Below the pieces are notes generated by a model. It saw nothing but the letters and a program-made list of their open reading frames with translations, ran no database searches and was not told the DNA's origin. Below are positions 1 to 6,653 of a stretch of DNA of 10,070 bases, in pieces (positions within the stretch are counted from its first letter, which is position 1; every line of letters starts with the position of its first letter). The translations under genes and the position numbers were made by a program. The DNA is from an uncultured Rhodospirillales bacterium (lineage in GTDB: Bacteria; Pseudomonadota; Alphaproteobacteria; ATCC43930; CGMCC-115725): contig CAIUCF010000004.1 of assembly GCA_903897565.1 (NCBI GenBank), positions 1-10,070 of the forward strand, given 5' to 3'.

Positions 1-2289
1 CTCAGCGGTGTCGGCGCGAGCGGCGATGCCGGCGCCATCACAGTCTCGGCCGGCAGCATCGGCATCGGCGCGAACGGCCAGATATCAAGCAGCACGTCAG
101 GCGCCGGGCGCGGCGGCATCGTCGCGATTTCGGTCAAAGGCGCCCTCGACATCGGCGGCAATATCCAGGGCACCACCGGGATCTTCGCCAACAGCGCCAT
201 CGGCGCCACGGGTGACGCGGGCCGGCGCGTGACAGTCGATGCCGACAGCATCGCGATCACTCAATTCGGCCAGATCACGAGCAGCACATCCGGACCAGGT
301 CGTGGCGGCGACGTCCGAGTCGCGGCAGACAGTATTGCCCTCACCGATCGCGGCGAAATCTCCAGCAATACCAATGGTGCCGGGATCGGCGGCGAGGTCA
401 GCGTCACGGCCCTCGGCACTCTACGGATCACAGGCACGGCCGACGCGACGACGCCGACCGGCATCATCGCCGATAGCGAGGCGAGCGCGACCGGCGCTGC
501 CGGCGGCGTAACGGTGAATGCCGCCGACCTCGCGATCGCCGGTGGTGCGGCCGAAATCTCGAGCAGCACCTTCGGCGCCGGAGCGGGTGGTGCCGTGACG
601 GTCACGGCATCGCGATCGATCACGATCGGCGCGGATCCGGCCGCGATATCGGGAACCGGGGTACTCGCCGGTAGTTACGCCACTTCCGGGCCCGCCGGCG
701 CCGCCGGCACGATCACCGTGACCGCGCCGGCAATCACGATCAACGGCGACCGCGCCCAAATTTCGAGCTCGACTTTTGGCGCGGGCGCGGGGAGCACCGT
801 CGATGTCGGCGCCGACACCCTGGTCGTCAGCGCCTCCGCCGGGATCACCAGCAATACTCTGGGCGCCGGCTCGGGAGGCGCGGTCATTGTCTCCGTCGCG
901 GGGTCGCTCGAGATCCTCGGCGACCCCAGCGTCGGCGTGGCGACGGGAATCGCGACGGACAGCAGCGGTTCGGGCAGTGCCGGCCACGTCACGGTCACGG
1001 CCGGCGACATCCACCTTCGCGAAAACGGGCAAATCGCCAGCACGACATTCGGCCCCGGCGCCGGTGGCGAAGTCGACGTCGCGGTCCGCGGCGATCTCGC
1101 CATCGATAGCGGCGCAGCGTTGCTGTCAGCGACCGGAATTCTCGCCGATAGCGATTCGACGGCGGCGCAGGGCGGCGCGGCGGGCCGTATTCATCTCGCC
1201 GCCCGTGACATCGCCATGACCGGGGGCGGCGCCGAGATTTCCAGCAGCACCTTCGGCGCGGGTACGGGTGGTAATGTCGTGATCAGCGCCTCGGATCTTT
1301 CGACGAACGCCGGTGCGCTGGTAGCCTCCGCTTCGACCGGATCGGGCGACGCCGGCACCGTGAGCATCATCCTGAGCGGCGCTTTTTCCGCGAATGGTCA
1401 AGCCACCGGGCTGCTGTCGAGTGCCCTGCGGGATGGCGCTGCCGGCGACATCTCGGTGACCGCCTCCCGGATCAGCCTCACCAATCAAGGATCGATCTCG
1501 ACAACCGCAGCGGCCGGCGCCGGCGGCGGCATCACGCTGACCGCCGACGAAACCATCATCGATGGCGGGGTGATCGACGCGTCAAGCAGCGGTTCGAAAA
1601 GATCCGGCAAGATCAGCATCGACCCAATTTCGATCATCATCCAGAATCATGGCATCGTCTCCGCCGTGGCGACCGGAAGCGGTGCCAGCGGTGAGATCGA
1701 TCTCGCCGCCGATGCGATCACGCTTCGCGACTCCGTGGTCACGACCACCTCGGCCCAGGGCGGCGGCGGCGAGATCAACATTCGCTCGACCGGTCTGTTC
1801 GCCGTCACCCGCGGCTTCGTCACGACCACCGTCCATGGCGGCGTCGAGACCGCCGGCAATGTCGGAGTCGCTGCCGGCCTGCTGGTGCTCGACAGCGGCA
1901 CGCTTTCGGCCAATGCCGATCAGGGTCGTGGCGGCAATCTCCTGGTGACGGTCAATGGCCTCGTCCAGACCCCCGACAGCGCCATTACCGCCTCATCCAA
2001 TGCCGGGCTGAACGGCACCGTCGCCGTCAGCAGCCTGGGCAACGACGTGACCGCCGGTCTCGCTGAGCTCTCGGGCAAACTGGCGACAAATGGCGATGTC
2101 TCCCACCTCTCCTGCGGCGGTCCCGGTCACGGCGGAACCGGGCGCTCGTCACTCCGGGTGCTCGGCCGCGGCGCCCTGCCCTTCGACGCCGATGAGCCGG
2201 TGACGGCGTTCTTCGGTGATACCGAGATCGTCGCCGCGCCAGCGATTCCCGCAGCCGTTCCAGCGGCCTTCCAGCCATGTTCGCTCTAA
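1..2289 (+). CDS. Two-partner secretion exoprotein (TpsA, filamentous haemagglutinin-like), C-terminal part; 5' end outside window
   Basis: The reading frame is open from base 1, giving 762 residues to the TAA at 2287-2289, so the gene is cut by the left edge and its secretion signal and N-terminal TPS domain are not visible. An internal ATG near 229 is not a real start because the same repeats continue upstream of it. The protein is rich in Gly, Ala, Ser, Thr and Val, with short alternating strands (for example ISSSTFGAGAGG followed by VTVTA), as expected of a secreted right-handed beta-helix. The C-terminal region (about 2020-2200) has a single Cys followed by SSLRVLGRGALPF, resembling the C-terminal end of large TPS exoproteins that I know from cyanobacteria. 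The TpsB transporter gene follows after one base. The likely role is a surface-exposed or released adhesin, but its ligand cannot be read from the sequence. I am sure of the family type and not of the function. Confidence 0.9.
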   Translation, partial: LSGVGASGDAGAITVSAGSIGIGANGQISSSTSGAGRGGIVAISVKGALDIGGNIQGTTGIFANSAIGATGDAGRRVTVDADSIAITQFGQITSSTSGPGRGGDVRVAADSIALTDRGEISSNTNGAGIGGEVSVTALGTLRITGTADATTPTGIIADSEASATGAAGGVTVNAADLAIAGGAAEISSSTFGAGAGGAVTVTASRSITIGADPAAISGTGVLAGSYATSGPAGAAGTITVTAPAITINGDRAQISSSTFGAGAGSTVDVGADTLVVSASAGITSNTLGAGSGGAVIVSVAGSLEILGDPSVGVATGIATDSSGSGSAGHVTVTAGDIHLRENGQIASTTFGPGAGGEVDVAVRGDLAIDSGAALLSATGILADSDSTAAQGGAAGRIHLAARDIAMTGGGAEISSSTFGAGTGGNVVISASDLSTNAGALVASASTGSGDAGTVSIILSGAFSANGQATGLLSSALRDGAAGDISVTASRISLTNQGSISTTAAAGAGGGITLTADETIIDGGVIDASSSGSKRSGKISIDPISIIIQNHGIVSAVATGSGASGEIDLAADAITLRDSVVTTTSAQGGGGEINIRSTGLFAVTRGFVTTTVHGGVETAGNVGVAAGLLVLDSGTLSANADQGRGGNLLVTVNGLVQTPDSAITASSNAGLNGTVAVSSLGNDVTAGLAELSGKLATNGDVSHLSCGGPGHGGTGRSSLRVLGRGALPFDADEPVTAFFGDTEIVAAPAIPAAVPAAFQPCSL
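82..1275 (+). repeat. Higher-order coding repeat, period about 480 bp (160 residues), in the exoprotein
   Basis: The ISSSTFGAGAGG-like motif begins (codon for its first Ile) at 82, 274, 358, 556, 760, 844, 1033 and 1237. Spacings are 192, 84, 198, 204, 84, 189 and 204 bases, so a pattern of long, short, long recurs every 474-486 bases. A second motif, TGI/TGV followed by an Ala-Ser-rich turn, begins at 175, 457, 655, 943 and 1132 and shows the same 477-486 base super-period. All spacings are multiples of three, so the reading frame is kept. After about 1300 the repeats become irregular. Confidence 0.8.
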
Positions 2290-2290
2290 G

Positions 2291-4024
2291 ATGACCGCTA
2301 CTGCCCCCTTCCGCCGGTGCAACCGAGCCGGTATCGCCTTGGTTCTCGCCGGGCTGCCGCTGCTTGCCAGCCTCGTGACCTCGATAGCGCTGGCGCAGTC
2401 GGCGCCGACGATCGCCCCGATGATCGGCAAGAGCCACGGCGCGCCGCGGCCGCTCGGCGCCGTTACGCCGCAGCAAACAGCGCCACCCGCGATCCCGGCG
2501 CCGTCGATTCCGCAACAAGCGGCGCCGTCGAGCCTCTCGGAAGGCCCGCATTTCCTGCTCCGTGGTATCAGCGTTCGCGGCAGCACGATCCTGACGCGCA
2601 AGGAGGTCGATCAGATCGCCGCGCCCTACCTGAACCGGCGCATCGGCACCAACGAGCTCGAGGAAATCCGCCGGCTGCTCACGGTCGCCTATATCGAGAA
2701 GGGATACATCAACTCGGGTGCCGTCCTCCCCGACCAGCACGTCGCCAATGGCATCATCGTCTACCAGATCATCGAGGGCAGGCTTGCCGATGTCTCCGTC
2801 ACCGGGACCAGGCACTTCTCCCCCGGTTATTTTCGCCGTCGCCTCGCCAGGGCGGCGACACCGCCGCTCGACATCAACAAGCTCAATCGCGAGGTCCGGG
2901 TGCTCCTGCAGGATCCGGCGATCAAACAGCTGAATGTCGATCTACGGCCCGGCTTGAAGCCCGGAGACGCGCTGCTGCGGGCTGATGTCGTCGAAAACAA
3001 GCCCTGGGACCTGAGTTTTACCATCGCCAATGACACGCCGCCCTCGATCGGCCCGATCCACGGTCAGGTCGCGGGCACATACCGCAACCTGCTCGGCCTC
3101 GGCGACACGATCAGCGGCAGCTACGGCCGTACCGACGGCCTCAACGACGGCTCGGCGGCGATCAGTGTCCCGGTCACCGCGGCCGATACCACGCTGCTGG
3201 CCCATTATGACCGCAATGATTCGATCGTCATCGACGACATCTTCAAGACCCTCGACATCACCAGCGAGACCGAGACGATCGGCGCCGGCATCGACCAGCC
3301 GCTCTACCGGACCGGGGATGAATCGCTCGGGGTCGGCTTCATGCTCGATTATCGTTCGAGCCGGACGTTCCTGCTCGGTCAGCCCTTCGATCTTTCTCCG
3401 GGCTCGGTCAACGGCCGCACCAAAGCGTTCGTGCTCCGTCTCAATCAAAATTGGCTTCGCCGGACAGCGTTCGACGCCATCGCGCTGCGTTCGACCTTCA
3501 GCCTCGGCATCGCCACGCTCGGCGCGACCAATGCAGCCGCGCCGCCGAATGCGAATTTCCGCACCTGGCTCGGCCAGCTGCAATATGTCCGCCAGATCTT
3601 CAAGACGCAGCAGCTGGTGTTCCGCGCCGATATCCAGCTCGCCAACGCACCGCTGTTCTCGTTCGAGCAGATCGCCATCGGCGGCGCCGGCACGGTGCGC
3701 GGCTATCGCGAGAACACCCTGGTCCGCGACAATGCCGTTATTCTCTCACTGGAAGATCACATTCCGGTCGTGCATCGCCGGGTTCTTGGCGTCGACTCCA
3801 CGCTGGAGGTGGTGCCATTTGGTGATTACGGCAAAGGCCGAAACAGCCGGGGCGTGACGCCGGAGCCGCGCGACATCGCGAGCCTCGGCATCGGACTGCA
3901 TGCTGCCCTGGGCTCGAGAGTGCAGGCCAAGCTCGACTGGGGCCATGGCTTCACGACGATCCGTTACGCCAACGAGGATCTTCAGGACTCAGGCGTGCAT
4001 TTCCAGGTTACGACCCTGTTCTGA
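2291..4024 (+). CDS. Two-partner secretion outer-membrane transporter (TpsB, ShlB/FhaC/HecB family)
   Basis: This 577-residue protein is the outer-membrane pore that exports the TpsA exoprotein encoded just upstream. From the N-terminus it has a signal peptide (about 1-35, ending ALA before QSAP), a Pro/Ala/Gln-rich linker (about 48-82), two POTRA domains (about 88-164 and 165-235) that in this family bind the exoprotein in the periplasm, and a 16-strand type barrel region (about 240-577). The family's hallmark VRGY motif is at 469-472 within GGAGTVRGYREN, and the chain ends in Phe, as outer-membrane barrel proteins do. I chose the ATG at 2291 because it gives a classical signal peptide; an in-frame ATG at 2216 would put 25 unrelated residues in front of it and overlap the exoprotein. 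There is no clear Shine-Dalgarno sequence and the upstream stop ends one base earlier, so translation is probably coupled. Its length is normal for the family. Confidence 0.96.
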   Translation: MTATAPFRRCNRAGIALVLAGLPLLASLVTSIALAQSAPTIAPMIGKSHGAPRPLGAVTPQQTAPPAIPAPSIPQQAAPSSLSEGPHFLLRGISVRGSTILTRKEVDQIAAPYLNRRIGTNELEEIRRLLTVAYIEKGYINSGAVLPDQHVANGIIVYQIIEGRLADVSVTGTRHFSPGYFRRRLARAATPPLDINKLNREVRVLLQDPAIKQLNVDLRPGLKPGDALLRADVVENKPWDLSFTIANDTPPSIGPIHGQVAGTYRNLLGLGDTISGSYGRTDGLNDGSAAISVPVTAADTTLLAHYDRNDSIVIDDIFKTLDITSETETIGAGIDQPLYRTGDESLGVGFMLDYRSSRTFLLGQPFDLSPGSVNGRTKAFVLRLNQNWLRRTAFDAIALRSTFSLGIATLGATNAAAPPNANFRTWLGQLQYVRQIFKTQQLVFRADIQLANAPLFSFEQIAIGGAGTVRGYRENTLVRDNAVILSLEDHIPVVHRRVLGVDSTLEVVPFGDYGKGRNSRGVTPEPRDIASLGIGLHAALGSRVQAKLDWGHGFTTIRYANEDLQDSGVHFQVTTLF

Positions 4025-4028
4025 CGGG

Positions 4029-4703
4029 CTATTTCACCGGCCCTTTGTCCGCCGCCGCGTCGGTCATGCCGATCTCATGCAGCAATTCCGAACGCAGCGC
4101 CGTATCCTTGTGGACGGCAGCATCGAGGGCGTCGTACCAGAGACCCGCCCTGGCGAGGCTGATCGTATCTTCGGCGCCCGAGGGAGCGGGATCGCGCTTG
4201 ATATATCCGGCAGAAACGAGATCGGCAGAGCGGGCCTGCGGATCCATGATCACGGCAACCGCCCATTGGTAGGCCGCCCCCGGCCGTAGGTGTGCAGCGG
4301 TCCCGGCGAGGCTAAGGGCGTGAATGCCGGCTGGTTGCGGCGCCGTCAGGGTGATGTCGAGCAGCGGGGCCGGGTCGGCATCGCTGGAGAGCGTGACCTC
4401 GATCGACTTGGTGATCGGCGCCGAGGCGTACCAGTACAGCGTCGGCTGATCGCGCCGTGTCAGCCCGGCGTGATCGCCCGGCGCCAGTACCTCTACGCGA
4501 AATCCGGCGGCGGGCCCGCCGCGAGTGCCGCCGCCGGCGCTATCGTCGAGCTCCGACGGCGCGCCAAGTTGCGGCGGTTGGTAAAGCGGCGCAGACGCAC
4601 TATCCGCCCGGGCCGCCGATGCCGCGCCGAGAAGGAGCACGGCGATGATCAAGGGCACCCCAGCGGCACCACGCACCGGATCCGGTTTCGCAGGCTTCTT
4701 CAT
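4029..4703 (-). CDS. DUF928 protein with signal peptide, probable independent start inside the cyclase frame
   Basis: Starting at the ATG at 4703 gives a 224-residue protein in the same frame as the cyclase (residue 648 of the long product). It begins with a textbook signal peptide: MKKPAKPDPVR, a hydrophobic core around PLIIAVLLLGAA, and an ARA cleavage site before DSAS. A perfect AGGAGG lies eight bases upstream, which is ideal spacing. The mature part has LAPGDHAGLT followed by QPTLYWYAS (about 73-93 of this product) and near the C-terminus AGLWYDALDA (about 186-195). These fit DUF928, a family of unknown function that I associate with CHAT and TPS genes in cyanobacteria. Either initiation occurs here, giving a free periplasmic protein, or this is only the tail of the fusion; both may happen. 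Recognition of DUF928 is from memory of its motifs and is fairly but not completely sure. Confidence 0.62.
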   Translation of the reverse strand: MKKPAKPDPVRGAAGVPLIIAVLLLGAASAARADSASAPLYQPPQLGAPSELDDSAGGGTRGGPAAGFRVEVLAPGDHAGLTRRDQPTLYWYASAPITKSIEVTLSSDADPAPLLDITLTAPQPAGIHALSLAGTAAHLRPGAAYQWAVAVIMDPQARSADLVSAGYIKRDPAPSGAEDTISLARAGLWYDALDAAVHKDTALRSELLHEIGMTDAAADKGPVK

Positions 4704-6644
4704 GAACATCTCCTCCTTCGAGCTGACGAGAAAGATCGGCAGCGGTTCCTCCTTGCCCTTCAGCCGGACATGTCCGACCTGACGGACCATGACGGCCTCT
4801 TCGACCAGGAGATAGGTCGCCTCGCTGATCAGGATGCGACACGGCGCGTCCTCTGCAAGGCTCTTGTCGAAGCTCTCGAGCCGCGACGCCGTGTTCACGG
4901 TATCGCCGATCACGGTATATTCGAGGCGATGATGGCTGCCGAGCGTGCCGGCGACCAGCGGGCCGGTGTTGATGCCGACCCGCATACCGATCGTGGGCAC
5001 ACCCTCAGCGAGCCATTTCGCGTTCAGCTCCGCGAGCGCCTCCCGCATCGCCAGCGCGCATTTGACCGCGCGCTCGGCGTCATGGGCGATTTCCGCAACG
5101 GTCTTGCGCGCGATCGGCACCCCGAAGATCGCCATGATCGAATCGCCGATATACTTGTTGATGACGCCGTCATGGGCGACGACGATCTCCGCCATGCGGG
5201 TCATGTAGTCGTTCAGCCAGCCGAGGAGCTCCTCGGGCTCGAGCTTTTCCGAGATCGAGGTGAAGCCCTTGATGTCGGTAAACAGCACCGTCGCCGTCAG
5301 CTTCTGCGGTCGCGGCCGACCGCCGGAGGCGAACTCGTCGCGGTGCTCCCACAGATCCTTGGCGATTGCGGGCGAGACATTCTGCGAGAAGATTTCCATC
5401 AGCCGCGACCGCGACTGCCGCTCTTGATGCCACAGCAGCGTGCTCTCCAGCAGCGCACTGCCGATCCAGCCGAGCGACGGTGCGACGACCGGGATCCAGA
5501 AGCCGAGCGTCAGCAGCCCGTAGCCGAGCCCAGCGAGCGCGACGATCACCCCGACACAACCCACGCCGACGATCGCCACCGAGCGGACGCGGGTGACCGA
5601 CAGCCCGCCGATCATACAGGCGAGCCAGAGCATCGCCAGGGTAACCGGGAAGGATACCCCACGCGGCGGGCTCAGCCCCTGGCGCGCCGTGCGGATCAAC
5701 TCCGCGACCATATGGCCGTGAAACTCGATGCCGTAGATTTGGCTCGAGGCCGGAGATGCCTGGTGGCCGAGGGGCGAGAAGAAGATGTCCTTGACACTGT
5801 CCGCGGCAACGCCGAGCAGCACGACCTTGCCCTTGATCTGCTCCAGCGGCACGTCTCCGGCCAGAACGCGCGACAGGCTGATCACGGGAAATGGATGCGC
5901 GCCGCCGAGGTAATCCAGGAGCACCTGAAAGCCCCCGGCATGCGCTCGAACATAGCCACCCTGACCACTCGCAAACGGCAGCAGACGACCCTTCCCGAGC
6001 AGCAAGGCATTCGGGTCATCGGCGGCGTTGCGCGGCATGATGCCGTCAAGTGCGAGATAGCCGCGCGCGACCCGGTAGGCGAGGCTTTCATAGAACTGCC
6101 GGCCATCATTGACGAAGATCAGGGCGCGCCTGAGGACACCATCGGAATCGGCGAGCACATTGGCGAAGCCGAGCCGATCGGTTCCCTGCAGCACCGGCGG
6201 GCCTGGGATCGCTTTTTCGCGGCGGATGGCGGCCCTGGAGATGCAGATGATGTTCGGGTGCGTCGTCAGAACGCGATTGAGCGCCTCCATTCCGCTGCCG
6301 CGAGGTCGGTCGCGATAGAAGTCGACGCCAATCATCGCGGCGCCGCCCGTTTCCAGGCGATCGAGGACCTTGGCGAGCACGTCATCGGGCAACGGCCAGC
6401 CCAGGGTATTCAAGTCGTGTTCGTTCGCGCCGACGATGACGACCGGGTCCGGCGTCGTGTAGCGCGTAGACCGGATCGCGACAAAATTATCGTAGACCGA
6501 GAGTTCGACCCCTTCGAAGAACCCCGACATCCAGAGGACGACAATGCTGGCGAAGATCCCGTGGACGACGAGCAGCGTACGGGTAATCGGCCGCGACAGG
6601 AATCGAAGGATCGGGCCCTTTGGGGATGGGGGAGCCGTCGCCAT
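4029..6644 (-). CDS. CHASE2-domain adenylate cyclase fused in frame to a C-terminal DUF928 domain
   Basis: The 871-residue frame starts at an ATG preceded by GAGGG six bases upstream. The order is: one membrane segment (about 23-43); an extracytoplasmic CHASE2 sensor (about 45-320); three membrane segments (about 331-400); a cytoplasmic class III cyclase domain (about 448-640); and a second signal-peptide-like helix (655-680) leading into DUF928. The cyclase keeps the metal-binding Asp457 (LFTDIKGF) and Asp501 (GDSIMAIFG), the adenine-selecting pair Lys497 and Thr577, and the catalytic Asn584 and Arg588 (VNTASRLE), so it should be active and make cAMP from ATP. CHASE2 cyclases normally stop soon after the motif LKGKEEPLPIF (628-637), so the 224-residue tail is unusual. 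It could be a true fusion or an in-frame downstream gene without an intervening stop. The topology fits either case: the tail would be periplasmic. The gene follows the CHAT gene by nine bases and forms an operon with it. Confidence 0.92.
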   Translation of the reverse strand: MATAPPSPKGPILRFLSRPITRTLLVVHGIFASIVVLWMSGFFEGVELSVYDNFVAIRSTRYTTPDPVVIVGANEHDLNTLGWPLPDDVLAKVLDRLETGGAAMIGVDFYRDRPRGSGMEALNRVLTTHPNIICISRAAIRREKAIPGPPVLQGTDRLGFANVLADSDGVLRRALIFVNDGRQFYESLAYRVARGYLALDGIMPRNAADDPNALLLGKGRLLPFASGQGGYVRAHAGGFQVLLDYLGGAHPFPVISLSRVLAGDVPLEQIKGKVVLLGVAADSVKDIFFSPLGHQASPASSQIYGIEFHGHMVAELIRTARQGLSPPRGVSFPVTLAMLWLACMIGGLSVTRVRSVAIVGVGCVGVIVALAGLGYGLLTLGFWIPVVAPSLGWIGSALLESTLLWHQERQSRSRLMEIFSQNVSPAIAKDLWEHRDEFASGGRPRPQKLTATVLFTDIKGFTSISEKLEPEELLGWLNDYMTRMAEIVVAHDGVINKYIGDSIMAIFGVPIARKTVAEIAHDAERAVKCALAMREALAELNAKWLAEGVPTIGMRVGINTGPLVAGTLGSHHRLEYTVIGDTVNTASRLESFDKSLAEDAPCRILISEATYLLVEEAVMVRQVGHVRLKGKEEPLPIFLVSSKEEMFMKKPAKPDPVRGAAGVPLIIAVLLLGAASAARADSASAPLYQPPQLGAPSELDDSAGGGTRGGPAAGFRVEVLAPGDHAGLTRRDQPTLYWYASAPITKSIEVTLSSDADPAPLLDITLTAPQPAGIHALSLAGTAAHLRPGAAYQWAVAVIMDPQARSADLVSAGYIKRDPAPSGAEDTISLARAGLWYDALDAAVHKDTALRSELLHEIGMTDAAADKGPVK
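4712..4717 (-). promoter_or_regulatory. Internal Shine-Dalgarno sequence (AGGAGG) for the DUF928 start
   Basis: Read on the minus strand, AGGAGG lies eight bases before the ATG at 4703 and two bases before another in-frame ATG at 4709. In the cyclase frame it encodes part of the Lys-Glu-Glu at residues 643-645. It is the clearest ribosome binding site in the window and decides the proposed internal start. Confidence 0.7.
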
Positions 6645-6653
6645 CCGCCGCCC

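Noticed and set aside
2027..2815. A 262-residue minus-strand frame across the exoprotein/transporter junction
   Set aside because: Opposite two recognised genes; the product is Arg/Asp-rich without any recognisable motif.
4026..4043. Shared terminator between the convergent genes
   Set aside because: Only a 4-bp GGGC/GCCC stem and no T-run; too weak to call.
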